From NCBI RefSeq assembly GCF_008365375.1, contig NZ_QOKW01000040.1, positions 1 to 40,839 of the forward strand: DNA of 40,839 nucleotides. Direction: 5' to 3'. A program made the translations under genes and the position numbers. A model generated the notes under the pieces. The model was given only the letters and a program-made list of their open reading frames with translations, did no database searches and was not told where the DNA came from. Origin of the DNA: Roseomonas genomospecies 6. GTDB taxonomy: Bacteria; Pseudomonadota; Alphaproteobacteria; Azospirillales; Azospirillaceae. Positions within the stretch are counted from its first letter, which is position 1, and each line of letters starts with the position of its first letter. Positions 1 to 8,330 of the stretch are shown one piece after another.

Positions 1-860
1 ACGTCGCCCAGTGCGCCGGCGGCTCGGCCTCGACCACCGGCTTCGACGACGGCCCGCCGATGGTCACCGGCGCCCAGATCGGCGACAGCGGCACCGGCCT
101 GCATCTGGCGCTGGGCATCGTCACCGCGCTCTACCAGCGCACCCAGACCGGGCGCGGCCAGAAGGTGCTGGCGGCCATGCAGGACGCCGTGCTCAACCTC
201 TGCCGCGTCAAGCTGCGCGACCAGCAGCGGCTGGAGCGCGGCCCGCTGAAGGAATACCCGCAGTACCCCAACGGCGACTTCGGCGACACCGTGCCGCGCG
301 CCGGCAACGCCTCGGGCGGCGGCCAGCCGGGCTGGATCTTGAAGTGCAAGGGCTGGGAGAGCGATCCCAACGCCTACATCTACTTCATCGCCCAGGCGCC
401 GGTCTGGGGCAAGATCTGCCAGGTCATCGGCAAACCGGAGTGGGTCACCGACCCCGACTACGCGACGCCCGCGGCGCGGCTGCCGCGGCTGAAGGACATC
501 TTCGCGACGGTCGAAGAGTGGACCATGACCAAGACGAAGTTCGAGGTCATGGAGATCCTCAACAAGCACGACATCCCCTGCGGCCCCATCCTGTCGATGA
601 AGGAGCTGGCGGAGGACCAGTCGCTGCGCGAGACCGGCACCATCGTCGAGGTCGCCCACCCGACGCGCGGCACGTACCTGTCGGTCGGCAACCCGATCAA
701 GCTGTCGGACAGCCCCACCGAGGTCACCCGCTCGCCGCTGCTGGGCGAGCACACCGACGAGATCCTGCGCGAGGTGCTGGGCTTCGACGAGCGGCGCATC
801 GCCGAAATCCGCGAGGCCGGGGCGCTTGGCGCCGCGCGGAGGCCGCTCACCGCCGGGTGA
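1..860 (+). CDS. frc: Formyl-CoA:oxalate CoA-transferase, C-terminal part (5' end outside window)
   Basis: This is the 3' part of a class III (CaiB/BaiF) CoA-transferase, read in frame from base 3 with no start in the window; it ends in TGA at 858-860. Family knowledge: Frc moves CoA between formyl-CoA and oxalate in the cytoplasm, making oxalyl-CoA for oxalyl-CoA decarboxylase. Visible signs are the segment VAQCAGGSASTTGF, then QIGDSGTGLHL, whose Asp matches the catalytic Asp of characterised Frc, the stretch MQDAVLNLCRVKLRDQQRLE typical of Frc rather than other class III enzymes, and a glycine loop NASGGGQPGW that closes over the active site in Frc. About 285 residues are visible of a usual length near 425. 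It is followed after 69 bases by an acyl-CoA ligase on the same strand, probably the same operon. The family is clear; the exact substrate (oxalate or another dicarboxylate) is inferred. Confidence 0.9.
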   Translation, partial: VAQCAGGSASTTGFDDGPPMVTGAQIGDSGTGLHLALGIVTALYQRTQTGRGQKVLAAMQDAVLNLCRVKLRDQQRLERGPLKEYPQYPNGDFGDTVPRAGNASGGGQPGWILKCKGWESDPNAYIYFIAQAPVWGKICQVIGKPEWVTDPDYATPAARLPRLKDIFATVEEWTMTKTKFEVMEILNKHDIPCGPILSMKELAEDQSLRETGTIVEVAHPTRGTYLSVGNPIKLSDSPTEVTRSPLLGEHTDEILREVLGFDERRIAEIREAGALGAARRPLTAG

Positions 861-929
861 CGCCCCCACGACCGAGTTTTCCTGAAATCTTCAAGACGCG
901 AATCAAAAATCTGCAAAGGAGGAAAGGCC

Positions 930-3086
930 ATGTCCGCAGCCATCGATCCGCTCCGTAACGAGCGCCCGACGGACGTCGTCCGCCGCCTTCTCGACACCGC
1001 GAAGGCCGAGGGCCGCACCGCCCTGACCGCGCCGGAAGCCAAGGAACTCTGCGACCTGTACGGCATTCCGGTGCCGAAGGAAGGCGTGGCGAAGAGCGCC
1101 GACGAAGCCGCCGCCCTCGCCGGGGGCATGGGTTTCCCGGTCGTTCTGAAGATCGTCTCGCCGCAGATCCTGCACAAGACCGAGGCCGGCGGCGTTCTGG
1201 TCGGCCTCACGGACGCCGACGCCGTCCGCCGGGGCTTCACGACCATCATGGACAACGCCCGCGCCTACGACCCTGGGGCGGAACTGGTCGGGGTGCAGGT
1301 CCAGCAGATGCTGCGGGGCGGGGTGGAGGTCATCGTCGGCTCCATCACCGATCCGAGTTTCGGCAAGCTGGTGGCCTTCGGGCTGGGTGGCGTGCTGGTC
1401 GAGGTGCTGAAGGACGTCACCTTCCGCCTCGCCCCGGTCTCCCGCGACGAAGCGCTGTCGATGCTGGACGGCATCCAGGCCGCGGAGGTGCTGAAGGGCG
1501 TGCGGGGCGCCAAGCCGGTCGACCGCGAGGCGCTCGCCGACGTGATCGTGAAGGTGTCCCGCCTCGTGGACGAGGTTCCGGAGATCGCGGAACTGGACCT
1601 CAACCCGGTGTTCGCGCGCGAGGACGGCGCCGTCGCCGCCGACGTGCGCGTGGTGCTGGACTTCGCGGCCAGGACACCGCGCTACCGTCCGTCGCAGGAG
1701 CAGATCGTCCGGCAGATGAACCGGATCATGAAGCCGGACGCGGTGGCGGTGATCGGCGCGTCGGCCGAGGACGGGAAGATCGGCAATTCCGTGATGAAGA
1801 ACCTCATCAACGGCGGATACAAGGGCCGGATCTACCCGATCCACCCCAAGGCCGACGAGATTCTGGGCTACAAGGCCTACAGGAGCGTCAAGGACGTGCC
1901 GGACGACATCGATGTGGCGGTCTTCGCCATCCCGGCGAAGTTCGTCGCCCAGGCCCTGACCGAGGTCGGCGAGAAGAAGATTCCCGGCGCCGTCCTGATC
2001 CCGTCGGGCTTCGCCGAAACCGGCAACGTCGAGGGCCAGGACGAGATCGTGGCGATCGCGCGCCAACACGACGTGCGCCTGATGGGGCCGAACATCTACG
2101 GATTCTACTACACGCCGAAAAATCTCTGCGCGACCTTCTGCACGCCGTACGACGTGAAGGGGAAGGCGGCGCTGTCGTCGCAGTCCGGCGGCATCGGCAT
2201 GGCGATCATCGGCTTCAGCCGGTCCGCCAAGATGGGCGTGTCGGCCATCGTCGGGCTCGGCAACAAGTCGGACATCGACGAGGACGACCTGCTGTACTTC
2301 TTCGAACAGGACGACAACACCCAGGTCGTCGCCATGCATTGCGAGGACCTGAAGGACGGCCGCTCCTTCGCGGAGGCCGCGAGGCAGGTCTCGAAGAAGA
2401 AGCCGGTGGTCGTTCTGAAGGCCGGGCGCACCGCTCTGGGCGCGCGGGCGGCCAGTTCCCATACGGGCGCGCTTGCCGGGAACGACAGGATCTACGAGGA
2501 CGTGCTGCGGCAGTCGGGCGTGGTGCGGGCGCGCAGCCTGCAGGATTTGCTGCAATTCGCCCGCGGCATCCCGGTTCTGCCGACGCCGAAGGGCGAGAAC
2601 GTCGTCATCATCACCGGCGCCGGAGGGTCGGGCGTTCTCCTGTCGGACGCCTGCGTGGACAACGGCCTGTCGCTGATGGCGATGCCGCCGGACCTCGACG
2701 CCGCCTTCCGCAAGTTCATCCCGCCCTTCGGCGCCGCCGGCAATCCGGTGGACATCACCGGCGGCGAACCGCCCACCACCTACCAGAACACCATCCGGCT
2801 GGGGTTGGAGGATGACCGCATCCACGCGCTGATCCTTGGCTATTGGCACACGATCATCACGCCGCCGATGGTGTTCGCCAAGCTCGTCGTCGAGGTGAAG
2901 GAGGAGATGAAGGCCAAGGGCATCGAAAAACCCATCGTCGCCTCTCTGGCCGGCGACGTGCAGGTCGAGGAAGCCGCCAACCATCTCTACGATCACGGTG
3001 TCGTGGCTTATCCATACTCGACGGAGACGCCGGTGGCGGCGCTGGGCGCCAAGTACAAATGGGCCCGCGCGGCCGGTCTGCTCTGA
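930..3086 (+). CDS. NDP-forming acyl-CoA ligase (acetate-CoA ligase family), 718 aa
   Basis: This is a fused two-part acyl-CoA synthetase of the ADP-forming type, which makes an acyl-CoA from acid, CoA and ATP through a phosphohistidine. The order is ATP-grasp first (about residues 15-235, with GFPVVLKIVSPQILHKTEAG), then the CoA-binding Rossmann domain (about 250-375, KPDAVAVIGASAEDGKIGN), then the succinyl-CoA-ligase-like domains. His511 in SHTGALAGNDRIYE is the expected phosphorylated histidine. The start is supported by AAGGAGG at 916-922, seven bases before the ATG. It lies just downstream of frc, so activation of oxalate, formate or a related acid is a reasonable inference, but the sequence alone does not fix the substrate. 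A strong hairpin follows the stop codon. No frameshift or truncation is seen. Confidence 0.88.
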   Translation: MSAAIDPLRNERPTDVVRRLLDTAKAEGRTALTAPEAKELCDLYGIPVPKEGVAKSADEAAALAGGMGFPVVLKIVSPQILHKTEAGGVLVGLTDADAVRRGFTTIMDNARAYDPGAELVGVQVQQMLRGGVEVIVGSITDPSFGKLVAFGLGGVLVEVLKDVTFRLAPVSRDEALSMLDGIQAAEVLKGVRGAKPVDREALADVIVKVSRLVDEVPEIAELDLNPVFAREDGAVAADVRVVLDFAARTPRYRPSQEQIVRQMNRIMKPDAVAVIGASAEDGKIGNSVMKNLINGGYKGRIYPIHPKADEILGYKAYRSVKDVPDDIDVAVFAIPAKFVAQALTEVGEKKIPGAVLIPSGFAETGNVEGQDEIVAIARQHDVRLMGPNIYGFYYTPKNLCATFCTPYDVKGKAALSSQSGGIGMAIIGFSRSAKMGVSAIVGLGNKSDIDEDDLLYFFEQDDNTQVVAMHCEDLKDGRSFAEAARQVSKKKPVVVLKAGRTALGARAASSHTGALAGNDRIYEDVLRQSGVVRARSLQDLLQFARGIPVLPTPKGENVVIITGAGGSGVLLSDACVDNGLSLMAMPPDLDAAFRKFIPPFGAAGNPVDITGGEPPTTYQNTIRLGLEDDRIHALILGYWHTIITPPMVFAKLVVEVKEEMKAKGIEKPIVASLAGDVQVEEAANHLYDHGVVAYPYSTETPVAALGAKYKWARAAGLL

Positions 3087-3091
3087 GCGGG

Positions 3092-3132
3092 GGGCGCCTC
3101 CGCGGTTCGTGAATGGACCGCGGGGGGCGCCC
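3092..3132. terminator. Hairpin between convergent genes, likely bidirectional terminator
   Basis: The 46-base gap between two convergent stop codons is almost filled by an inverted repeat. Outer arms are GGGCGCC (3092-3098) and GGCGCCC (3126-3132), inner arms CGCGGT (3101-3106) and ACCGCG (3117-3122), with a ten-base loop. There is no clear T-run, so Rho-independent termination is likely but not certain. Confidence 0.55.
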
Positions 3133-3600
3133 TCAACGGTTCGCGGTCCTTGCGGGGAGAGCGGCGCGGTCGATCACGTCGTACAACTCCTGATCCTCGC
3201 GGGCGATGCGCTGTTTCAGGGCGGAGACGACCTCCCGGGTCTCGCGGACGAAGGAGTCCGGGTCCTTGGACACCGCCAAAGGGCCGGGCCAATCCGCCCG
3301 GTAGCGGTCGAAGCGCGTGCGCAGATTGCCCATCTCGGCCTGGAACCGGGCCGCGGTGGCCCGAAGCGCCGGGGTCGGATGCGCCAGGAGACGCGGATAG
3401 AGCGCGCTGTCCTCCAGCGACAGATGAACCGTGAAGATGCCGAACAGGTCGCGGACCGCCGTGGCCAGCGCGGAAGCGTTCGCCGCCGGGGACGGCGCCG
3501 CCAGCAGCGATTCGATCCGCTCGACGAGCTGTCCGACGGCGGCGTGGTGATTGCGGTACAGGGTGGTGCTGATGGCGGCAGCGGACATGGCAGCGGACAT
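3133..3600 (-). CDS. Hemerythrin/HHE-domain protein with a reduced histidine set
   Basis: A 155-residue cytoplasmic, all-helical protein (no signal peptide) that fits the hemerythrin HHE family. Such proteins bind a di-iron centre and serve in oxygen, NO or redox sensing and storage. The first half carries the family pattern: His18/His19 on helix 1 and FTVHLSLEDSALYPRL (His59, Glu63) on helix 2. In the second half the matching stretches read RFQAEMGNL and RIAREDQELYDVI, where the usual histidines are absent, so a complete five-histidine site cannot form. Two starts are possible, Met1 and Met5, within a short duplicated MSAAMSAA; the longer one is given. It is divergent from cysE with a 384-base spacer and has no co-directional partner. 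Family membership is moderately sure, metal binding is not. Confidence 0.75.
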   Translation of the reverse strand: MSAAMSAAAISTTLYRNHHAAVGQLVERIESLLAAPSPAANASALATAVRDLFGIFTVHLSLEDSALYPRLLAHPTPALRATAARFQAEMGNLRTRFDRYRADWPGPLAVSKDPDSFVRETREVVSALKQRIAREDQELYDVIDRAALPARTANR

Positions 3601-3984
3601 GATGGTGTCTCCAACCGAGGCGGGCCGTTACGGGCCTTGTTGAGGGACGAGAGTGGCCGCTGGACACCCATGGATCGTTGCGCCAAAGCAAGCAGGAGCG
3701 CCAAAAGGCGAGGGCGGACCCCCAGACCCGGCGAGCCTTCGTGCTGTTTCAGTGTTTGGGCTTCAGGGTCGAACCTGCTCCGGTGCCGCATAGAAATCCC
3801 ATAAGGTGTCTTATGGTAAATGAACCGACCGGCTGTTCCACAGCGGGGTTTTGTATGAACGCAGGTGGTGACCCTTCATTTTCCGGAACATGGCTCCCTT
3901 TCCGGAATGCGGCGTGCTAGGCTCCCGTCCGGGCTGTTGAATGGCTTATGGCCGGACCGCCTCCATGCTCAGGACATTCATGCA
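3601..3984. other. Intergenic region between hemerythrin-like gene and cysE
   Basis: This 384-base stretch lies between two divergent start codons and should hold both promoters. It contains a perfect short inverted repeat (3799-3816) and is visibly less GC-rich around 3780-3870 than its surroundings. A reading frame open here continues into cysE, but the residues before Met at 3985 do not resemble CysE. No RNA gene was recognised. Confidence 0.6.
3799..3816. promoter_or_regulatory. Perfect inverted repeat, candidate operator
   Basis: CCATAAG (3799-3805) and CTTATGG (3810-3816) are exact reverse complements separated by GTGT. The element is AT-rich in a GC-rich setting and sits about 170 bases before cysE and 199 bases before the hemerythrin-like gene, so it could serve either. 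The regulator is unknown. Confidence 0.4.
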
Positions 3985-4839
3985 ATGAACCACATCGTCG
4001 CTCCCTGCCAACAGGAACAGGACCGCCCGGAGTCCGCCTTTCTGGAAGGCGTGGACGGCATGTGGGCGATGCTGCGCGCCGAGGCGGAAAGCGTGGTCGT
4101 CAAGGAACCGTGGCTGCGCCCCTTCATCGACACCGCCATCCTGCTGCACCACGACTTCCCGTCGGCGCTGGGCAGCATCCTGGCGCGCAAGCTGGGCGAC
4201 TCCTACATCTCCGCGGACCAGCTCGCGATGCTGGTCCGCTCGGCGGTGACCGACGCGCCCTGCATCGTGGAGGAAGCCTGCTCCGACCTTCAGGCCATCT
4301 GCACGCGCGACCCGGCGGCGGACAACTGCCTGACGCCGTTCCTCTATTACAAGGGCTTCCACGCCCTGGAATGGCACCGCATCGGCCATTGGCTGTGGCG
4401 GCACGACCGGCACGACCTCGCCCATTTCCTGCAAAGCCGGGTGTCGGAGGTGTTCGCTGTGGACATCCACCCGGCGGTCCCGGTCGGGCGCGGCGTCTTC
4501 ATCGACCACGGCACCGGCGTGGTGATCGGCGAGACCGCCGTGGTCGGCAACGACGTGTCGATCCTTCAGGAAGTGACATTGGGCGGCACCGGCAAGGAAC
4601 ACGGCGACCGCCACCCGAAGGTGCGCGACGGCGTCCTGCTGTCCGCCGGGGCCAAGATCCTGGGCAACATCGAGATCGGCAGCCGCGCCAAGGTCGGCGC
4701 CGGCAGCGTGGTTCTGAAGGACGTACCCCCCTGCGCCACGGTGGTGGGCGTCCCGGCGCGGATCGTCGGCTGGTGCCGCGACACGGTGCCGGCGCTCGCC
4801 ATGGACCAGACCGTGCCCGAGCCGGAGTATCACATCTAA
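3985..4839 (+). CDS. cysE: Serine O-acetyltransferase
   Basis: CysE acetylates L-serine with acetyl-CoA to O-acetylserine, the first step of cysteine synthesis, in the cytoplasm. The 284-residue protein has the helical N-terminal domain and then a left-handed beta-helix of hexapeptide repeats. The active-site region DIHPAVPVGRGVFIDHGTGV is followed by VSILQEVTLGGTGKEHGD, HPKVRDGVLLSAGAKILGN and GVPARIVG, all in the usual order. The last residues are EPEYHI; a C-terminal isoleucine is known to insert into the O-acetylserine sulfhydrylase active site in the cysteine synthase complex, so complex formation is likely kept. Start 3985 is chosen because homology begins soon after and AGGA lies at 3971-3974; an upstream in-frame ATG at 3865 would add unrelated residues. 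It ends ten bases from a convergent LysR gene. Confidence 0.95.
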   Translation: MNHIVAPCQQEQDRPESAFLEGVDGMWAMLRAEAESVVVKEPWLRPFIDTAILLHHDFPSALGSILARKLGDSYISADQLAMLVRSAVTDAPCIVEEACSDLQAICTRDPAADNCLTPFLYYKGFHALEWHRIGHWLWRHDRHDLAHFLQSRVSEVFAVDIHPAVPVGRGVFIDHGTGVVIGETAVVGNDVSILQEVTLGGTGKEHGDRHPKVRDGVLLSAGAKILGNIEIGSRAKVGAGSVVLKDVPPCATVVGVPARIVGWCRDTVPALAMDQTVPEPEYHI

Positions 4840-4849
4840 TGGTCCGGAT

Positions 4850-5782
4850 TCAGTGGCCCGGGCCGCTCCGGAACTCCGGCGCGGTCATCTCCTCGCGGGT
4901 GAGCGCGATGAACAGGTCCACCACCGGGCTCTTGGAGCGGTTGGCGTCGAAGGCCACCTGGAACGGCGCCTGATAGGACAGGACCTTCGGCAGCAGCACC
5001 CGCAGCCGCCCGGCCTTGACATAAGGTGCGGCGTAATGGTCCGGCAGGTAGCCGAGATAGGCACCGGACAGGATCAGCCGCGCCGCCCCCTCCATGTCGC
5101 TGACCGTCGCCTTGGGGGTTGAAATGGCGAAAATCTTCAGGTCGCGCGATCCCCAATAGCTGCGAGCGACCAGCCGGTAGCGGCGGATTTCGTCCAGGTC
5201 GATGGCCTCGTCCGGCTGGGCGAACAGCGGGTGCCCGTCCGCCACGCAAAAGTGGATCGTCTCGTTGTAGAGGTCCTGATAGGACAGGCTGGGCACGATG
5301 CGCGGAAAGCTGGCGATGGCGAGCTGGAGCTGCCCGCCGATGACGTCGCGCAGAAGCTCGTTCGGCGGGCGGACGTTGATGATGAGCGAGACCTCCGGCG
5401 CCGCCTCCGTGAAGCGGGCGAAGACCCGCTCCAGCGGGGCGCGCGGGTCGGACAGCGTGTTGTCCACCAGCCCGACCGCCAGCGTGCCGGTCAGCCGTTC
5501 GCGCAGGCCGCGCACCCGTCCGCGGAACCGCTCCAGCGTGTCGAACACGCGGCGCGCCTCGTCATAGACGGCCTGCCCTTCCGCGGTGAGCTGGAATCCC
5601 GACCGCCCGCGCCGGCACAGCCGCAGACCCAGCCGCGTCTCCAGATCGGCAAAATGGGTGGAGATGGTGGACAGGGAGAGGTTCAGTTCGCTCTGCGCCG
5701 CACTGAATCCACCGGCCTCGACAATGGTCATAAACAACCGCAACAGGCGCAGATCGACGGTCTCAAGCTGGATCATCGCCAA
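4850..5782 (-). CDS. LysR-family transcriptional regulator
   Basis: A 310-residue LysR-type regulator. The N-terminal winged helix-turn-helix covers about residues 8-66 (LRLLRLFMTIVEAGGFSAAQ, then SLSTISTHFADLETRLG). A linker helix and a substrate-binding-protein-like effector domain follow from about residue 95. It is transcribed away from the polyamine-type ABC operon with a 181-base spacer that holds an inverted repeat at 5829-5850. LysR regulators usually control the divergent operon, so this protein is the likely regulator of that operon; its inducer is not known. A second Met at residue 3 is an alternative start. Confidence 0.9.
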   Translation of the reverse strand: MAMIQLETVDLRLLRLFMTIVEAGGFSAAQSELNLSLSTISTHFADLETRLGLRLCRRGRSGFQLTAEGQAVYDEARRVFDTLERFRGRVRGLRERLTGTLAVGLVDNTLSDPRAPLERVFARFTEAAPEVSLIINVRPPNELLRDVIGGQLQLAIASFPRIVPSLSYQDLYNETIHFCVADGHPLFAQPDEAIDLDEIRRYRLVARSYWGSRDLKIFAISTPKATVSDMEGAARLILSGAYLGYLPDHYAAPYVKAGRLRVLLPKVLSYQAPFQVAFDANRSKSPVVDLFIALTREEMTAPEFRSGPGH

Positions 5783-5828
5783 GGCACCTGCCCTCCCCTG
5801 CCCCGTCCGGCGTGCCCTGCACCCGCGA

Positions 5829-5850
5829 TACTTCGGCTCCGGTCGAAGTA
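5829..5850. promoter_or_regulatory. Inverted repeat, candidate LysR-regulator binding site
   Basis: TACTTCG (5829-5835) and CGAAGTA (5844-5850) form a perfect inverted repeat with an eight-base spacer. It is 47-68 bases upstream of the LysR gene start and 114-135 bases upstream of the binding-protein gene, a usual place for a LysR recognition site. The spacing does not match the T-N11-A rule exactly. Confidence 0.45.
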
Positions 5851-5963
5851 AGATACAAAACTTTCTGATTTTCGGGCAACGGCGCCGGGCGTTCTAATGA
5901 CCGCAGGCCACACAGATGGCTTCACGAACCGATAAGCTCGTCCGCAAGGAAAGGTCGCAATCC

Positions 5964-7088
5964 ATGAACGAGACGACGGGTAAACAGGGAATTCACGCCG
6001 TGGTGGCCGGCGGCATCAGCCGACGCGCCGTTCTGGCCGGTGCGGGGACGCTGTCCGCGGTGGCGGCCGTCGGCGGCTTTCCGAACATCGTCCGCGCCCA
6101 GTCGAAGACGCTGAAGGTCGGCGTGTACGGGGGCTATTTCAAGGAATCCTTCGAAAAGCACATCTTCCCGGAATTCTCCAAGGCCACCGGGATCACCGTC
6201 GAAGCGGTGGCCGAGCCGACCGGCGAGGCGTGGCTGGTCCAGCTTGAACAGGCGGCCCGCGCGCGGCAGGCGCCCGCCGACGTCTCGATGATGTCGCAGG
6301 TGGCGATGCTGAAGGGGGCCGCGGCGGAGCTGTGGGCGCCCTTCGACCTGTCGAAGATCCCCAACGCCGCCAAGGTCGTCCCGCATCTGGTCAACAAATA
6401 CCCGGACGGCAGGGTCAGCGGCATCGGCGCGGTGTCCTGGTACATCACGCTGGTCACCAACACCAACAGCTACCCGAAGGCGCCGGACAGTTGGGCGGCC
6501 CTGTGGGACCCGGCGAACAAGGACAAGCTCGGCCTGCTGGCGCTGGTCAGCAACAGCTTCCTTCTGGAAGTGACGGCGGCGACCTTCTTCGGCGGCACCA
6601 AGCATCTGGACAGCGAGCAGGGGCAGCTCGACTGTTTCAAGAAGCTGGCGGAGCTGAAGTCCAACGTGAAGCTCTGGTACCGCGACGAGGCTCAGTTCGA
6701 AGCCGCGCTGAAGTCCGGCGAAATTCCGATGGGCCAATATTACCACGACGTGACCGGCCTTGCCGCGGCGGACGGGCAACCGGTGCGCTCGACCTTCCCG
6801 AAGGAGGGCGGCATCCTCGATTCGGGAAGCTGGGCGGTCACCCGCGCCTCCAAGGCCGGCGACCTCGCGCATGTCTTCGTGGACTACATGTGCCAGCCGT
6901 CGATCCAGGCCCTGTTGTCGCGCAAGGTCGGCACCGCCCCGACCATCGACCGCAAGCTGACCGACCTGACCGACCAGGAGTTCGCGGCGGTGTCCTCGGA
7001 CATCGCGCCGATCATCCCGCGCTACGACCTGTACCAGAGCAAGTCCGACTGGCTGAACCAGAAGTGGACGGAAATGATCGTCGGGTGA
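5964..7088 (+). CDS. ABC transporter periplasmic binding protein, polyamine (PotD-like) type
   Basis: A 374-residue extracellular solute-binding protein, the first gene of an ABC import operon. The N-terminus has a twin-arginine style signal, ISRRAVLAGAGTLSAVAAVG, ending near PNIVRAQ, so the mature protein begins at about residue 48 and would fold before export. The mature part starts TLKVGVYGGYFKESFEKHIF, the pattern of spermidine/putrescine-type binding proteins. The start at 5964 is supported by AAGGAAAGG at 5946-5954; an upstream in-frame ATG at 5916 has less support and would lengthen the region before the Tat motif. The gene is followed by a 141-base palindromic repeat before the ATPase gene. 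The ligand is not certain; the downstream ureohydrolase suggests an amine or guanidino compound. Confidence 0.88.
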   Translation: MNETTGKQGIHAVVAGGISRRAVLAGAGTLSAVAAVGGFPNIVRAQSKTLKVGVYGGYFKESFEKHIFPEFSKATGITVEAVAEPTGEAWLVQLEQAARARQAPADVSMMSQVAMLKGAAAELWAPFDLSKIPNAAKVVPHLVNKYPDGRVSGIGAVSWYITLVTNTNSYPKAPDSWAALWDPANKDKLGLLALVSNSFLLEVTAATFFGGTKHLDSEQGQLDCFKKLAELKSNVKLWYRDEAQFEAALKSGEIPMGQYYHDVTGLAAADGQPVRSTFPKEGGILDSGSWAVTRASKAGDLAHVFVDYMCQPSIQALLSRKVGTAPTIDRKLTDLTDQEFAAVSSDIAPIIPRYDLYQSKSDWLNQKWTEMIVG

Positions 7089-7096
7089 GTGAGAGC

Positions 7097-7237
7097 CCCT
7101 CTCCCGCCCCGGGAGAGGGAGGGACCCGCCGCCCTGCGGCGGGAGGGTGAGGGTACCGGCGAGGATCAGCGGACTGATTCTCGGCCGTACCCTCACCCGC
7201 CCGCTTCGCGGGCCCCCTCTCCCGGGGCGGGAGAGGG
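7097..7237. repeat. Long GC-rich palindromic intergenic repeat (copy A)
   Basis: The element is an inverted repeat of about 141 bases. Each end is itself a palindrome: CCCTCTCCC/GGGAGAGGG at 7097-7119 and again at 7215-7237. Inside, GGGTGAGGGTAC (7145-7156) pairs with GTACCCTCACCC (7187-7198). The centre, GAGGATCAGCGGACTGATTC (7161-7180), resembles the centre of the copy at 18841-18980. It lies between the binding-protein and ATPase genes of one operon and should form a strong structure in the mRNA. Confidence 0.85.
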
Positions 7238-7268
7238 AATTTCTGCTTCAATTGCAATAAGCCATCCC

Positions 7269-8330
7269 ATGTCAGCCCTTGTCCTCGACGGTCTCACCAA
7301 ACGATACGGTCCCGTGACCGCGGTGCACGGCGCGTCGCTGCGCATTCCGCACGGGCAGTTCGTCTGCCTGCTCGGCCCGTCCGGCTGCGGGAAGACGACG
7401 CTCCTGCGCATGATCGCCGGGCTGGAGGACCCCTCCGGCGGGCGGCTGATGATCGACGGGCGCGACATCACCACGGCCCCCGCCCACACGCGGGAATTCG
7501 GCATGGTGTTCCAGTCGCTGGCTCTCTTCCCGCACCTGACGGCGGGCGAGAACATCGCCTACCCCCTGCGCATCCGCGGCGCCTCGAAGGCCGAGCAGCG
7601 CAAGCGCGCCGACGAGCTGCTGGAGCTGGTCCGCCTGCCCGGCGTGGCCGACCGGCCCGTGTCCAAGCTGTCCGGCGGGCAGCGGCAGCGCGTCGCCATC
7701 GCCCGCGCGCTGGCCCTGTCGCCCAAGCTGTTCCTGCTGGACGAGCCGCTGTCGGCGCTGGACGCCAAGCTGCGCGAGGCCATGCAGATCGAGCTGAAGC
7801 AGCTTCAGCAGCGGCTGGGAATCACCACCATCGTCGTCACCCACGACCAGCGGGAGGCGATGACCATGGCCGACCTCGTCGTGGTGATGTCGCAGGGCCG
7901 CATCCATCAGGCCGCCCCGCCGATGGAGGTCTACCGCCAGCCCGCCGACGCCTTCGTCGCCGATTTCATCGGCCTGACCAACCTGCTGGAGGGCGAGGTC
8001 TCCGCCCCCGGCACCGCCGCCGTGCCCGGCGGCACCCTGCATCTGCCGAACCTGCCGCCGTCCGGTCCGGTCCTGCTGTCCGTCCGCCCGGAGGACGTGA
8101 TCGTCCACCCCGCGGGGACCGACGGGCCGAACCGGCTCACCGGAACGCTGTCCTTCATGCGCGACCTGGGCGCCAGCGTGGAGTTCCGCATCGACGTGGC
8201 CGGGCGGGAGATCGTCGCCCTGTCCCGTCCGCAGGATCGCCCGCCGGTCGCCCCCGGCGGCGCCCTGGCGGTGGAGTTTCCCCCGGCGGCCTGCGTCGTG
8301 CTTCCGCCGATGGCCGAGAGGGTCCCATGA
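7269..8330 (+). CDS. ABC transporter ATP-binding protein, PotA type
   Basis: A 353-residue ATPase of the polyamine/iron family. Walker A is GPSGCGKTT (about residues 35-43), the Q-loop is VFQSLALFPHLT, the signature is LSGGQRQRVAIARAL, Walker B is LFLLDEPLSALDAKLR, and the switch histidine is in VVTHDQREAM. A C-terminal TOBE-like domain follows (from about residue 240, with SVRPEDVIVHP). It powers import through the two downstream permeases on the cytoplasmic face. The start at 7269 is chosen because the family N-terminus (ALVLDGLTKRYGPVTAVHG) begins there and upstream codons fall in the palindromic repeat; no strong ribosome site is visible. The stop overlaps the next start (ATGA). Confidence 0.93.
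   Translation: MSALVLDGLTKRYGPVTAVHGASLRIPHGQFVCLLGPSGCGKTTLLRMIAGLEDPSGGRLMIDGRDITTAPAHTREFGMVFQSLALFPHLTAGENIAYPLRIRGASKAEQRKRADELLELVRLPGVADRPVSKLSGGQRQRVAIARALALSPKLFLLDEPLSALDAKLREAMQIELKQLQQRLGITTIVVTHDQREAMTMADLVVVMSQGRIHQAAPPMEVYRQPADAFVADFIGLTNLLEGEVSAPGTAAVPGGTLHLPNLPPSGPVLLSVRPEDVIVHPAGTDGPNRLTGTLSFMRDLGASVEFRIDVAGREIVALSRPQDRPPVAPGGALAVEFPPAACVVLPPMAERVP

Noticed and set aside
903..2996. Long antisense frame over the acyl-CoA ligase
   Set aside because: Shadow of the real gene caused by high GC at third positions; composition is unlike a protein.
3865..3984. Longer N-terminus of CysE from the ATG at 3865
   Set aside because: The extra 40 residues do not look like CysE and the region carries intergenic features; a ribosome site precedes 3985.
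7097..7237. Rho-independent terminator ending the operon after the binding protein
   Set aside because: The structure lacks a T-run and the next genes belong to the same transporter, so partial attenuation or mRNA protection is more likely than full termination.
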